Assembly (NCBI RefSeq): GCF_010111755.1
Contig: NC_088957.1
Span: 946,293 to 1,010,292 of the forward strand
Direction: 5' to 3'
DNA: 64,000 bases
Source: Nakaseomyces glabratus
Taxonomy: Eukaryota; Ascomycota; Saccharomycetes; Saccharomycetales; Saccharomycetaceae
A program made the translations under genes and the position numbers. Of the stretch, positions 18,596 to 29,195 are shown one piece after another. Every line of letters starts with the position of its first letter. Position 1 is the first letter of the stretch. Below the pieces are notes generated by a model. It searched no databases. It was not told the origin of the DNA and worked only from the letters and a program-made list of their open reading frames with translations.

Positions 18596-21500
18596 ATGAG
18601 CGCACACAGGACTTTACTGTTGCGGTTGTCTGATAGCGGTGAGCCAGTCACCAGTTGTTCTTACGGACAAGGTGTGTTGACGCTGCCATCGCTGCCACTG
18701 CCACAAGGTAAGAAGCTCGGTGATATGCCGGTGTACACCGTGAAACTGGCTATTCCAGCGGGCTCGCCAGTGACCCGTGACGGTCTTATCTGGACCAATT
18801 GTCCACCGGACTTCTCGACCCAGTTCGATAGAGAGAAGTTCTACAAGAAGATCATCAAGACCAGCTTCCACGAGGACGACCATATCGACCTCGACATCTA
18901 CGTGCCTGGTACTTACTGCTTTTACTTGTCCTTCAAGAACGACAAAGACGAGCTGGAAACCACAAGGAAGTTCTACTTCGTAGTGCTCCCAATCTTGTCC
19001 GTGAACGATAAATTCATCCCATTGAACTCAATTGCAATGCAGAGTGTCGTCTCCAAATGGATGGGACCTACTATAAAGGACTGGGAAAAAGTATTCGCAA
19101 GAGTCGCAAGCAAGAAATACAACATGATACATTTTACCCCATTGCAACATAGAGGTGAGTCAAACTCACCATATTCCATATACGACCAATTAGAATTCGA
19201 CCCCACAGTATTCAAAAGCGAAAAAGAAGTTGCCGATATGGTGGAACGTCTGAGAACTGAACACAACATTCTGTCGTTGACTGATATAGTCTTCAACCAT
19301 ACCGCGAACAACTCTCAGTGGCTTCTAGATCACCCAGAAGCTGGTTACAACCACAAGACTTCACCTCATCTAATCAGCGCTATCGAACTAGACAAGAAAT
19401 TGCTAGATTTTAGCGAACAAATGGAGGCCTTAGGCTATCCAGTTGATCTGAAGACTGTTGACGACTTAATAAAAGTAATGGATGGTATCAAAGAACATGT
19501 GATTGGAGAATTGAAATTGTGGGAATTCTATGTAGTCGACGTGAAACAAACTGTTTCTGAACTCCGTGAAAAATGGGGCAATTCGAAGTCATGGTCTGAT
19601 GACAATATTCCTAGCAAGGATGATTCCACAAACTTAGCTCAATTCGTAAGAGATAACGCTACTGAGCCAGGTTTTGGATCGCTGGGTGAAAGAGGTTCAA
19701 ACAAAATTAACATAGATAAATTTGCAGCTATTTTAAAAAAGTTACACTCTGAAGATTACAATAATGGTATCGAAGAGTTGGCCACTAAGATCCTTAATGA
19801 CATCAATTTGCCATTTTACAAAGAGTACGACGACGATATAAATGAAGTGTTGGAACAATTATTCAACAGAATCAAGTATTTGAGAATTGATGACCATGGC
19901 CCAAAACAAGGCCCAATTACGAAAAAGTTGCCATTATCAGAACCATATTTCACTAGATTCAAAGCTAAAGATGGTGAAGAATATGCCTTAGCAAACAACG
20001 GTTGGATATGGGATGGTAACCCGCTAGTTGACTTTGCCTCGTCTCAATCAAAGGCTTACTTAAGAAGAGAAGTTATTGTGTGGGGTGATTGTGTAAAGTT
20101 AAGATATGGTAAAGGTCCATCTGATTCTCCATATCTATGGGAAAGAATGAGTAAGTATGTTGAAATGAACGCAAGAATTTTTAATGGTTTCAGAATCGAT
20201 AATTGTCACTCCACACCTTTACATGTTGGACAGTATTTCCTAGATGTTGCTAGAAGGGTAAACCCTAACTTATACGTGGTTGCAGAGTTATTCTCCGGCT
20301 CCGAGGCAATGGATTGCTTGTTTGTCGAACGTTTAGGTATTTCATCGCTAATCAGAGAAGCAATGCAAGCTTGGTCAGAAGAAGAATTATCTCGTCTAGT
20401 ACACAGGCATGGTGGTAGACCAATTGGATCTTACAAATTTGTTCCATTAGATGATTTCCCATATCCAGCTGATGTGAAAATAGACGAAGAGTATTGTGCC
20501 TACAACCCGGATGATCACTCTGTTAAATGTGTGTCAGAAATTATGATACCAAAGACTCTAACGGCAACTCCACCTCACGCGCTCTTTATGGATTGCACTC
20601 ATGACAATGAAACACCAAATCAAAAAAGGACCGTGGAGGACACACTTCCAAATGCTGCCTTGGTTGCATTCTGTTCTTCTGCCATTGGCTCTGTATATGG
20701 ATACGATGAAGTGTTCCCACAGTTGCTAGATTTGGTTCAGGAAAAGAGAACATATTCTTGCGCTGAAAACACTGGTATTAGTAAAGTTAAAACTTTGTTG
20801 AACAATATGAGGGAAGAGATTGCATCAGAGGCCGTAGATATCGAAGACTCGGAAATGCATGTTCATCACGATGGTCAATACATTACATTCCATCGTACTA
20901 ATGCCAAAAATGGTAAGGGTTGGTATTTAGTGGCTAGAACCAAATTCCATTCGTCTGGAGACCAAATGTTGCCAAGAATCAAGTTAAGTCAAACTAAGGC
21001 TACTTTCAAAGCTGCATTTTCACTGGAAAGAACAGGGGATGCACCAATATCAGACGAAATAATTGAGGGTATTCCAACCAAGTTAAGGGAATTGACTGGA
21101 TTTGACATTGGTTTCGATGAGAACACCAAAGAAACCAGTATTCTATTGCCCCAAGATTTCCCCCAGGGCTCAATTGTCATATTTGAAACCCAGCAACTTG
21201 GTATTGATGACTCCTTAGACCACTTTATCAGATCTGGGGCTATCAAGGCTACGGAAAAGCTTTCCTTGGAATCCATCAATTACGTTTTGTATCGTGCTGA
21301 ACAAGAGGAATATGACTACAGTGAAGGAAGGTCTGGTGCTTATGACATTCCTGATTATGGTAAACCTGTTTATTGTGGTTTACAAGGTTGGGTAAGCATA
21401 TTACGTAAAATTATCTTTTACAATGATCTAGCTCATCCTTTGAGTAACAACTTGCGTAACGGCCATTGGGCTGTAGATTACGTCGTCAACAGATTGGATT

Positions 21501-23182
21501 TATACAAAGACAAGGAAGGTGTTGCTGAAGTTCAAGAATGGTTGAGAAGTAGAATGGAAAGGATCAAGCAATTGCCAAGCTATCTTGTTCCAAGTTTCTT
21601 CGCTCTAGTTGTTGGTATTATGTATGGATGTTGCAGGTTACGTGCTATGCAGTTAATGTCAGATAATGTTGGCAAATCTACTGTCTTTGTTCAAAGTTTA
21701 GCCATGACTTCGATACAAATGGTATCTGCTATGAAGTCTACTTCAATTCTCCCTGATCAGAATATAGCCGCTATGGCTGCAGGTCTTCCACATTTCAGTA
21801 CCAATTACATGAGATGCTGGGGTAGAGATGTGTTCATTTCTTTGAGAGGACTTTTATTAACTACAGGTCGATATGAAGAAGCGAAGGAGCACATTTTAGC
21901 ATTTGCTAAGACTTTGAAGCATGGTTTGATTCCTAATCTTCTTGATGCTGGCAGAAATCCTAGATATAATGCACGTGATGCAGCATGGTTCTTTGTTCAG
22001 GCTATCCAAGATTATGTTACTATAGTCCCAGGAGGGGTATCACTTCTTCAAGAAAAAGTCACTAGAAGATTCCCACTTGATGATGAATATATACCATATG
22101 ATGATCCAAAAGCATTTAGTTATTCGAGTACAATCGAAGAAATAATCTATGAAATATTGAATAGACATGCTGGCGGCATTAAATACAGAGAAGCCAATGC
22201 CGGTCCTAATTTGGATAGGGTTATGAAAGATGAAGGCTTCAATGTCGAAGTTAATGTAGATTGGGAAACTGGGCTAATTCATGGTGGTTCCCAATTTAAC
22301 TGTGGTACTTGGATGGACAAAATGGGTGAAAGTGAAAAGGCTAACTCGGTCGGGGTTCCAGGTACACCAAGAGATGGAGCTGCCGTTGAAATTAATGGAT
22401 TGTTGAAGAGTTGTTTGAGATTTGTTTTGCAATTAAGCAAAGATGGCAAATTCAAGTATACTGAGGTTACTAAACCTGATGGTTCTAAAATATCACTTTC
22501 TTCTTGGAATGATTTACTGCAGGAGAACTTTGAAAGATGTTTCTATGTTCCTAAGAATAAGGAGGACGATAATAAGTTTGAAATTGATGCAACTATTATA
22601 AACAGAAGAGGTATATATAAGGATTTGTACCGCTCTGGAAAACCATATGAAGATTACCAATTCAGACCAAACTTTACAATCGCTATGGTTGTCGCACCTG
22701 AATTATTTACTCCTGACTATGCAGCTGGTGCTATTGAGCTTGCAGATCAAGTTTTGAGAGGCCCAGTTGGTATGCGTACTTTGGACCCAAGTGATTACAA
22801 CTACAGACCATATTATAATAATGGTGAAGATAGTGATGACTTTGCTACTTCTAAGGGTAGAAATTACCACCAAGGTCCTGAATGGGTTTGGTGTTATGGG
22901 TACTTCATCAGAGCATATCATTATTTCAACTTTTTGACTAATCCCAAATGCCAGGTAGAAGGCAGTGCTAAAAAGCTAAAGCCTTCATCATACCTGTACA
23001 GAAAATTGTACTCGCGTCTGCTGAAGCATAGAGAATGGATTGAAAACAGCCCTTGGGCTGGTCTTGCTGAGTTAACAAACAAAGACGGTGAAGTTTGTAA
23101 TGACTCAAGTCCAACACAAGCGTGGAGTACGGGCTGTCTACTGGATCTATTTTATGACCTCTGGATTTCCTATGAGGAATGA
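18596..23182 (+). CDS. GDB1: Glycogen debranching enzyme
   Basis: This 1528-residue bifunctional enzyme has 4-alpha-glucanotransferase and amylo-1,6-glucosidase activities and completes glycogen breakdown with the phosphorylase. The N-terminal GH13-type half shows GFRIDNCHS (catalytic Asp, about residue 535), VVAELFSG (acid/base Glu, about 563) and CTHDNE (about 670). The C-terminal GH133 half shows CWGRDVFISLRG (about 1074), NARDAAWFF (about 1128) and FNCGTWMDKMGES (about 1234). Length equals the S. cerevisiae enzyme (1536 aa) and the gene is YPR184W in the block. The first 250 or so codons use more C/G-ending codons than the rest. STREs upstream fit stress and stationary-phase induction. 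Confidence 0.98.
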   Translation: MSAHRTLLLRLSDSGEPVTSCSYGQGVLTLPSLPLPQGKKLGDMPVYTVKLAIPAGSPVTRDGLIWTNCPPDFSTQFDREKFYKKIIKTSFHEDDHIDLDIYVPGTYCFYLSFKNDKDELETTRKFYFVVLPILSVNDKFIPLNSIAMQSVVSKWMGPTIKDWEKVFARVASKKYNMIHFTPLQHRGESNSPYSIYDQLEFDPTVFKSEKEVADMVERLRTEHNILSLTDIVFNHTANNSQWLLDHPEAGYNHKTSPHLISAIELDKKLLDFSEQMEALGYPVDLKTVDDLIKVMDGIKEHVIGELKLWEFYVVDVKQTVSELREKWGNSKSWSDDNIPSKDDSTNLAQFVRDNATEPGFGSLGERGSNKINIDKFAAILKKLHSEDYNNGIEELATKILNDINLPFYKEYDDDINEVLEQLFNRIKYLRIDDHGPKQGPITKKLPLSEPYFTRFKAKDGEEYALANNGWIWDGNPLVDFASSQSKAYLRREVIVWGDCVKLRYGKGPSDSPYLWERMSKYVEMNARIFNGFRIDNCHSTPLHVGQYFLDVARRVNPNLYVVAELFSGSEAMDCLFVERLGISSLIREAMQAWSEEELSRLVHRHGGRPIGSYKFVPLDDFPYPADVKIDEEYCAYNPDDHSVKCVSEIMIPKTLTATPPHALFMDCTHDNETPNQKRTVEDTLPNAALVAFCSSAIGSVYGYDEVFPQLLDLVQEKRTYSCAENTGISKVKTLLNNMREEIASEAVDIEDSEMHVHHDGQYITFHRTNAKNGKGWYLVARTKFHSSGDQMLPRIKLSQTKATFKAAFSLERTGDAPISDEIIEGIPTKLRELTGFDIGFDENTKETSILLPQDFPQGSIVIFETQQLGIDDSLDHFIRSGAIKATEKLSLESINYVLYRAEQEEYDYSEGRSGAYDIPDYGKPVYCGLQGWVSILRKIIFYNDLAHPLSNNLRNGHWAVDYVVNRLDLYKDKEGVAEVQEWLRSRMERIKQLPSYLVPSFFALVVGIMYGCCRLRAMQLMSDNVGKSTVFVQSLAMTSIQMVSAMKSTSILPDQNIAAMAAGLPHFSTNYMRCWGRDVFISLRGLLLTTGRYEEAKEHILAFAKTLKHGLIPNLLDAGRNPRYNARDAAWFFVQAIQDYVTIVPGGVSLLQEKVTRRFPLDDEYIPYDDPKAFSYSSTIEEIIYEILNRHAGGIKYREANAGPNLDRVMKDEGFNVEVNVDWETGLIHGGSQFNCGTWMDKMGESEKANSVGVPGTPRDGAAVEINGLLKSCLRFVLQLSKDGKFKYTEVTKPDGSKISLSSWNDLLQENFERCFYVPKNKEDDNKFEIDATIINRRGIYKDLYRSGKPYEDYQFRPNFTIAMVVAPELFTPDYAAGAIELADQVLRGPVGMRTLDPSDYNYRPYYNNGEDSDDFATSKGRNYHQGPEWVWCYGYFIRAYHYFNFLTNPKCQVEGSAKKLKPSSYLYRKLYSRLLKHREWIENSPWAGLAELTNKDGEVCNDSSPTQAWSTGCLLDLFYDLWISYEE

Positions 23183-24117
23183 ATGGCATTAATGAAAATG
23201 TGTATTTGTATTAGATTTGTTATTTAGTCTCCTGGTTTCTAACCATAGTACAAGAGGAGAAGCAAAGACTTCAAAACGTAGACTATAAATATTGGAAAAA
23301 CTAAAAAATAAAAAATAAAAAAAGAACAATTATAATAATCTACATACCTTTGATATTTTTATAAGCTGTCTTCTTAATGTATTTCTAAAAAAACATTATT
23401 TACTTTTAGTTATATAATGCATAGATATAACTTCGAACATAAATAATACTACAAAATTGCCCGAAGAACGTCAACATCGGTATATCGTAGTGCATATCGT
23501 TTTACGATCTCAGGCGCGTGTAAGAATAAGGGCGAAAATATCGAAATCTTTAATCTGTAACTTTAGTAATGTAAAACCGAAAAGGACTAGCCAGATCTCT
23601 CATGACAATAAATAGTAAAAGGCTAATTGCATGCCATATAAGATATAATTCTCAAGCACCTTGGGTTTACAATAGCTAGTTTTTTGAAACATTCTTCAAA
23701 TCCATAGGGAAGTTAAGGGTAACATCAATTGATACTCCTGCGGTCATCGGTGAATCTTATCTTCACTGGTACATACTTTTAATTGAAACATAGCATAACG
23801 ATCAAAGATAGCTGTTGAAATTCAATCTGTCAAGCAGCCTTCATCAATAATTTGTGATCTGGTTATTACTTCAGCTGAATTACATAGTACATCAATCTAA
23901 ACATTGTGGTACTGCCTCCCTAACATTAGATAACCAAGCAGCATAGTATCATTAACAATAGAAGCCTCTAATCCTATTAAATTTGGTGTTATTCTAACAT
24001 ATTACTGTTAACTTGCTCTTAACTACAATTTTGGTTATAGGACAGCTTTGGTTAAGGGTCATTAATCAATAAACAATAACTATTGTTGAAGATAATTCAT
24101 TGATAACTACTATAAGT
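23183..24117. other. Intergenic region GDB1-ATG13
   Basis: This 935-bp AT-rich stretch contains the GDB1 3' region and the ATG13 promoter. I found no tRNA, conserved small frame or named binding site. Confidence 0.5.
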
Positions 24118-26100
24118 ATGTCAAATGGGAATGACAATCAGGTTATTGAACTGATCCAGAATTTCTTCCTGAAATCAGCGGGTCTGGTCACAACAGTGGA
24201 AAGCAATCGATACTCTCTTGATGACACATCCATAGAATTCGATGACGAATGGTTTGATATGAATATTGATGTCTTACATGATTTACCACCAATAATAGAT
24301 AAATGGACGAACTTCGATGGTACCCAGGAATTACCACCATTAGTGATAGAAACATTTTTAGATTTACATTTACTACCATCAAGTTATACAGTGCGTTTAC
24401 GTGATGATGAGAGCCACTTATGGGCTGTATCAAAAGGAAACAAGAAATCAGAGATTGTACTAGAAAGATGGCTGATAGAACTGGATAAGGAATCTACTTC
24501 ATTCAAAAATCACGTTCAGAGTGGTTCAGGTGTTTCTCCTGAGAAATTAGATCAACAGCTTAGATTACTCTTCCGATATTTATTTACGTTACTGCAACTC
24601 CTTCCTTCCAATGACTTAATGATGGCTTTAAATAATCAGTCAGAATCTCATAACACACCAATACCTGTAGATATCAAAACAAGAATACTAGATGGCTCTC
24701 AGCCTATATTATCGAAAGGAAGGATTGGATTGAGTAGACCAATTATTAGCTCCTACTCTAATATAATCAACAATAGCAATATCCCTGCACATTTAGAACA
24801 AAAAAAAATAACGCCAGTGTGGACTAAGTATGGACTTCTTAGGATTTCAGTGTCATACAGAAGGGATTGCCAATTTATATTTCAAGACCTAAATGAAGAT
24901 AACTCACCAAATACGCAAATCACAAATCAACCAGCAAAAACTAATGAAATATCAATATCTTTATCTCCCAGATCTAAAAATGATCTTAACCAAATATCAC
25001 ATCCTTCCTGGCAAAAGAAATTTATATCATCCTCTAAGCAATTTCAGCCTTTTATTGTTGGTTCTGTTGGAAGTGCGAATACCCCAAATCAAAACTCAAG
25101 TCGTAACCCTTCAAACTCTTCTGTAGTAGGTCCTCATTATCATCCTCAACACAGATTAAGTATTGGATCATCTACTAGTGTTTCTACGCAACCCAATTAT
25201 GAAGGTACTAGCGTCGGAAGTACATCAAAATTTGCCTCTTCCTTCAATAACTTGCGCCGCCACTCTAGTGTAAGATACCATGAAAGCACCGAAAAGTTGG
25301 CCAAGACAGACAAGAATAATTATGAGGATACAGACGATTTAATGGAATTTGTCCGACTCATAGAAGCAAAACCAGAACTGCAACCTAAAAAAGGGTTATC
25401 AGGTCTACAAGATAAGAATTTGTCTGGATCGATTTTAAGATATCAAAAACTAAGACCAAGTAATGATATGTTATCGGAGGATCTAGCTTTAAGTGTTTCC
25501 ATTGATCCCATTCATGGATCACAAAGAAGAAATTCAAATTCACACTCACATTCTCCTGTTGCATCCTTTTCCCCGTCTGGCCATTTTTCTTCGATTAATT
25601 CTAAATTGTCTCAACCACATTTGGCTGTCAGAGGAAGTAGTAGTACTGTCAATAGTAGAAGAAATTCGGTAGATAAAGTTCTCGCTAGTGCACTATCTCC
25701 AATCTATGGTGGGGATATTCCAGAATATCATACGAAGTCTCATAACCCTGTTTTTAATGAAGTTGACGATGAAGAGGAAGGAAACGATGATTTGTTGGTC
25801 AACAAAATACCAATCAATATCAATAAGCATAAAATGTCAACTTCACCACGTTCAATTGACAGTATCTCAAATTCGCTAACACGAAACAGAACTCCATTCA
25901 GACAACCATATCAATATTCACAACCTACTACTATTGCAACGCAGGCATATGCAAAAATGCACAGACCGACCGTTCGATCTTCTGATGCAATATCAGAGAT
26001 CAATTCAAGAAAAGGCGATAATTTCCATCAACTGATTAATGATAACGACGAAGATGATTTAGTATTTTTTATGAGTGATATGAATTTACCGAGGGAATAA
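24118..26100 (+). CDS. ATG13: Autophagy protein Atg13, regulatory subunit of the Atg1 kinase complex
   Basis: This 660-residue protein, read from the ATG at 24118, binds Atg1 and Atg17 under TORC1 control to start autophagy and the Cvt pathway. The upstream in-frame codon at 24100 is TTG, so 24118 is the first ATG; MSNGNDNQVIELIQNFFLK aligns with the S. cerevisiae N-terminus. Residues 1 to about 260 form the HORMA domain (LPPLVIETFLDLHLLPSS, WTKYGLLRISVSYRRD). The rest is a Ser/Asn-rich disordered tail with conserved islands (GTSVGSTSKFASSFNNLRRH, SPRSIDSIS) and the terminal DDLVFFMSDMNL. These tails carry TORC1/PKA phosphosites. S. cerevisiae Atg13 is 738 aa; the difference lies in a poly-Gln region missing here. 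Confidence 0.96.
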   Translation: MSNGNDNQVIELIQNFFLKSAGLVTTVESNRYSLDDTSIEFDDEWFDMNIDVLHDLPPIIDKWTNFDGTQELPPLVIETFLDLHLLPSSYTVRLRDDESHLWAVSKGNKKSEIVLERWLIELDKESTSFKNHVQSGSGVSPEKLDQQLRLLFRYLFTLLQLLPSNDLMMALNNQSESHNTPIPVDIKTRILDGSQPILSKGRIGLSRPIISSYSNIINNSNIPAHLEQKKITPVWTKYGLLRISVSYRRDCQFIFQDLNEDNSPNTQITNQPAKTNEISISLSPRSKNDLNQISHPSWQKKFISSSKQFQPFIVGSVGSANTPNQNSSRNPSNSSVVGPHYHPQHRLSIGSSTSVSTQPNYEGTSVGSTSKFASSFNNLRRHSSVRYHESTEKLAKTDKNNYEDTDDLMEFVRLIEAKPELQPKKGLSGLQDKNLSGSILRYQKLRPSNDMLSEDLALSVSIDPIHGSQRRNSNSHSHSPVASFSPSGHFSSINSKLSQPHLAVRGSSSTVNSRRNSVDKVLASALSPIYGGDIPEYHTKSHNPVFNEVDDEEEGNDDLLVNKIPININKHKMSTSPRSIDSISNSLTRNRTPFRQPYQYSQPTTIATQAYAKMHRPTVRSSDAISEINSRKGDNFHQLINDNDEDDLVFFMSDMNLPRE

Positions 26101-26454
26101 CTGGTTTAGGGTTCTGCATATTCTTATTTAGGTTGCAAATACAATCAGTAATGCCTATCATTGATATTGCTTTTCTGTTTCTATCTGTTTACTCTGACTT
26201 CACAATTTCAATTTGATGTTTCTTTTATGTTACTTGCATTTTTTTAAAATGTTATTTGCATTTGGCCATACACTATTTATGATACATCTCACCTAGGTAT
26301 GTATGTTAAACATTGAAAACAATTAGGACATGAAAGAATGATAGTATCTGAATATTCATGCATCTTCAAAGTTGGCTAATTCTATTTAAAAAAAAATATT
26401 TCTCTATAATTGTCATTATTAATAAATAATCTATTTTTGACCAGCATAAAATAG
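26101..26454. other. Convergent intergenic region ATG13-PZF1
   Basis: This 354-bp AT-rich spacer between converging genes shows only T-rich and A-rich runs suitable for 3'-end formation. Nothing else was seen. Confidence 0.6.
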
Positions 26455-27639
26455 TTATTCTTCTTTTTCTAATGCAGTAGATTGGCGGTCAGGCTCAATA
26501 TCAGCCATCTGAAGCTGCCCGCTCGTTTCCAGTTCTTTTAATTTTTGCTCATGTATCCGGTGTTTTTCAATATGAATATTGTACTTTTCTTCTGTTTTGA
26601 ATGATCGATAACATTTTGAATAAGGGCAACGAAACTTTCTACCTACTGTATTTAATAGCAAAGTCATTGCATCTTTGCCGCCATCAAAAAATCTGTTTAA
26701 GTTAGTTTCAGTTCGAATTGCGAGCATATCTGTTGCCTTCACATATTTTTTCGTAGGTGATTTTTCACATTCTGTCTTACCGGTTACATTAGTTTCAACA
26801 TAAGGCACTACCTTCTGTTCTAATAGATAGGCCGGGATTTCTTCACTATGACTGTTGCTGTAATGATCCAATAGTTCTAATTTCTTAGCAAATGACTGAT
26901 CATTACATATATGACACTTCCAATTTCTTGAAACAAGGTTTTCATCGTGGATTTTCATGTGCATATTTAAACCGTCTTCCCCAACACAGGGTTTACTGCA
27001 TATAGGGCATTTTAACTTCGGATGATCATTTTTAACATGTAATCTTAACGCAGACCATGTTTTGAAACTCTTAGAACAAACACTGAAGGTACATTGATAA
27101 GCATTGACAACATCTGGATTATGGTGTTTGGCTATGTGATTTTTGAGTCTGTAAGGTCTTTGAAAACTTTTGTTGCATTCGTGACATTTTAGACTTTGTA
27201 AATGAACTGCTAAAATATGAGCCCTTAATTGAGGGTGCTTGTAGAAACTCTCATTACAACCTTCATATTCACAATTGAACGATTTGGTGTGAGTTACCTC
27301 ATGTCGTTTCAGTTGTTGCCTAGTAATTAGCCCCTTCCCACAAAATGAACAATAAAACGGTCTTTCATCTGTGTGTGTGTATAAGTGTCTCTCTAAGTGG
27401 ATCTTTTTAGTAAATGAACTTTCACATTGATTACATTTCCAAGGTTTCCTCCCAAGATGCACTGTATTCTGGTGTTCTGTGAGCAAGGACGGCCTTGTAA
27501 AGGCCTTGTCACAATTATCGTATTCACAAAGATATGTCTTCGACCTTACACTGGATCCAGATGCCACACTTGACATACTACCAACCGAGGAACTTCGACT
27601 CAGTGGTACCTGGCTATCAAAAACGTCATTCGCTTCCAT
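26455..27639 (-). CDS. PZF1: RNA polymerase III transcription factor TFIIIA, nine C2H2 zinc fingers
   Basis: This 394-residue protein binds the internal control region of 5S rRNA genes and 5S RNA and recruits TFIIIC. Nine C2H2 fingers can be counted, starting with LCEYDNCDKAFTRPSLLTEH at about residue 37. Eight are nearly contiguous to about residue 265, and the ninth (FRCPYSKCYRSFKTEEKYNI) stands about 80 residues later. The long gap between fingers 8 and 9 is the hallmark of yeast TFIIIA and holds its essential activating segment. A Ser-rich N-terminus precedes the fingers. Length is close to S. cerevisiae (429 aa). It shares a divergent PAC-containing promoter with RPO26. Confidence 0.96.
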   Translation of the reverse strand: MEANDVFDSQVPLSRSSSVGSMSSVASGSSVRSKTYLCEYDNCDKAFTRPSLLTEHQNTVHLGRKPWKCNQCESSFTKKIHLERHLYTHTDERPFYCSFCGKGLITRQQLKRHEVTHTKSFNCEYEGCNESFYKHPQLRAHILAVHLQSLKCHECNKSFQRPYRLKNHIAKHHNPDVVNAYQCTFSVCSKSFKTWSALRLHVKNDHPKLKCPICSKPCVGEDGLNMHMKIHDENLVSRNWKCHICNDQSFAKKLELLDHYSNSHSEEIPAYLLEQKVVPYVETNVTGKTECEKSPTKKYVKATDMLAIRTETNLNRFFDGGKDAMTLLLNTVGRKFRCPYSKCYRSFKTEEKYNIHIEKHRIHEQKLKELETSGQLQMADIEPDRQSTALEKEE

Positions 27640-27802
27640 TGCTGTCTGTATACCAAATGGAAAGACTTTTAAATTTAGTTGCTTAACCTGGAACCAAACA
27701 AATATTTTCTATTTTAGACGCTACCTGCCAAAAAAAATATGAATATTGCGAAACCTATGAATGGCTTAATCATACCATGACTGTATTTAAACTTATAATC
27801 TT

Positions 27803-27905
27803 GCGATGAGCTTATTATTTAGAAAAATTATATATCATTATTGACGTTGAAAATTTAGCTAGTTTTTGAAAAACTTTTACTTCGCAACATAAATGCGATG
27901 AGCAG
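27803..27905 (+). promoter_or_regulatory. Two PAC motifs in the shared PZF1-RPO26 promoter
   Basis: GCGATGAGCTT (27803-27813) and GCGATGAGCAG (27895-27905) match the PAC consensus. They lie 164-266 nt from the PZF1 start and 100-202 nt from the RPO26 start. An RRPE-like TTGAAAATTTA lies between them near 27848. This fits co-regulation of Pol III factor and Pol I/II/III subunit genes with ribosome biogenesis. Confidence 0.75.
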
Positions 27906-28004
27906 TGACAATATATTGGTTATAGAAGTTATATTGATCACATTTAGCGTTTATTTTATGGTATAGTTTCTCTGAGAATAAATATCAATAACTACTTACA
28001 AAAG

Positions 28005-28733
28005 ATGTCCGACTACGAGGAAGCGTATGTATTAGTTTTTTCTTTTTTTTCTTGCTCGATTTGATATTTTGATCCTGTACTTACAATTTATCACCTGGCT
28101 CAATAAATTAATTGCAGGTCATTAGTATCGAGTAAACAATTAAACAATTGCCTGAGACTAACAATTTATATTTCATTCGTTACAAATTCGAAAAGAAGGA
28201 TACTCTGATATTGCCAAGTCAATGTTGTGGGGTTAGAGGTAATTGGATTTGAATGATATAATCAATTGTAAAGATTTAACGACGGTGCCGAAAACTTTGA
28301 AGATTTTGATGTTGAACATTTCTCTGATGAGGATCAATATGAAGACAATGTGAAAACCGAAGCAAATGGTGGTGAGCAAATGAAGGATGAAGAAGGGAGA
28401 ACAATTGTCACCGGTGGTATGGGTCCTGAGGATTATAAAAATGTTGAAACACATAGAAGGAAAACTTTGAAAGAGAAAGCTATTCCAAAGGAAGACAGAA
28501 CCACCACACCTTACATGACAAAGTATGAAAGAGCTAGAATTCTTGGTACAAGAGCTTTACAAATCTCAATGAATGCACCAGTGTTTGTTGATTTGGAAGG
28601 TGAAACTGATCCATTGAGAATTGCCATGAAGGAACTGGCTGAGAAAAAAATTCCTTTGGTTATTAGAAGATATCTACCGGATGGTTCCTTTGAAGATTGG
28701 AGTGTGGAAGAATTGGTTGTTGATCTGCAATGA
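28005..28733 (+). CDS. RPO26: RNA polymerases I, II and III common subunit ABC23 (Rpb6), intron-containing
   Basis: Rpb6 is shared by all three nuclear RNA polymerases and stabilises the clamp. Exon 1 is 28005-28024 (MSDYEEA, split in the Ala codon), followed by a GTATGT donor. Exon 2 is 28274-28733, and the joined product is 159 residues (155 in S. cerevisiae). The intron sits at the same place as in S. cerevisiae RPO26. Exon 2 opens with [20 protein letters not shown], an acidic N-terminus, then the conserved core [20 protein letters not shown] and [17 protein letters not shown]. The intron is 249 nt with an unusual acceptor (see intron entry). It is divergent from PZF1 and corresponds to YPR187W. 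Confidence 0.93.
28025..28273 (+). other. RPO26 spliceosomal intron
   Basis: The donor is GTATGT (28025-28030), the best branch match GACTAAC (28156-28162), and the acceptor, fixed by protein conservation, GTAAAG ending at 28273. The acceptor is AAG rather than CAG/TAG and lies about 111 nt past the branch, skipping a TTAG at 28233-28236. Using that TTAG would hit an in-frame stop within five codons. Confidence 0.75.
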
Positions 28734-29195
28734 GTCTGAGCGTATTTTATTCTTGATTTGTATTGAATTTTATCAAATGATAATGGTAGCGCTACAAAAT
28801 TTATTGAAATGAAAAATATAGAGTATTAATCTGCATGTCACTAACGCGGTCTTCATTGCCAATAAGAGACCATTATTTTATCAACGACTTAAAAAAACAT
28901 TAAGGAAGGTGCAATGTTATGAAGTTTAGTAAAGGTGTTCTGTCCTGATATGATCTTGGATTTTTTGAGCTAACATTAAATTTGCAACAGCATCAACTCT
29001 TGTATTACGGGCCCTCTATTATATATAATGTGTACCGCTCCACCTGTATATTAGCCTTTATCATAAAAACATAAGAAAGTGGTAAAAATTGTAACTCGAA
29101 ATATAGTCACCCTCTTTGATTTTGTGCATAAACAAAAGTAAGATATCCAGCGTTATTCATATTTGAAGGCAAAGCTGAGGGATCATAGATATCAA
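28734..29195. other. Convergent intergenic region RPO26-MLC2
   Basis: This 462-bp spacer between converging genes has no frame, RNA gene or motif that I can support. Confidence 0.6.

Noticed and set aside
24100..24117. Longer ATG13 start
   Set aside because: The codon at 24100 is TTG; the conserved N-terminus begins at the ATG at 24118.
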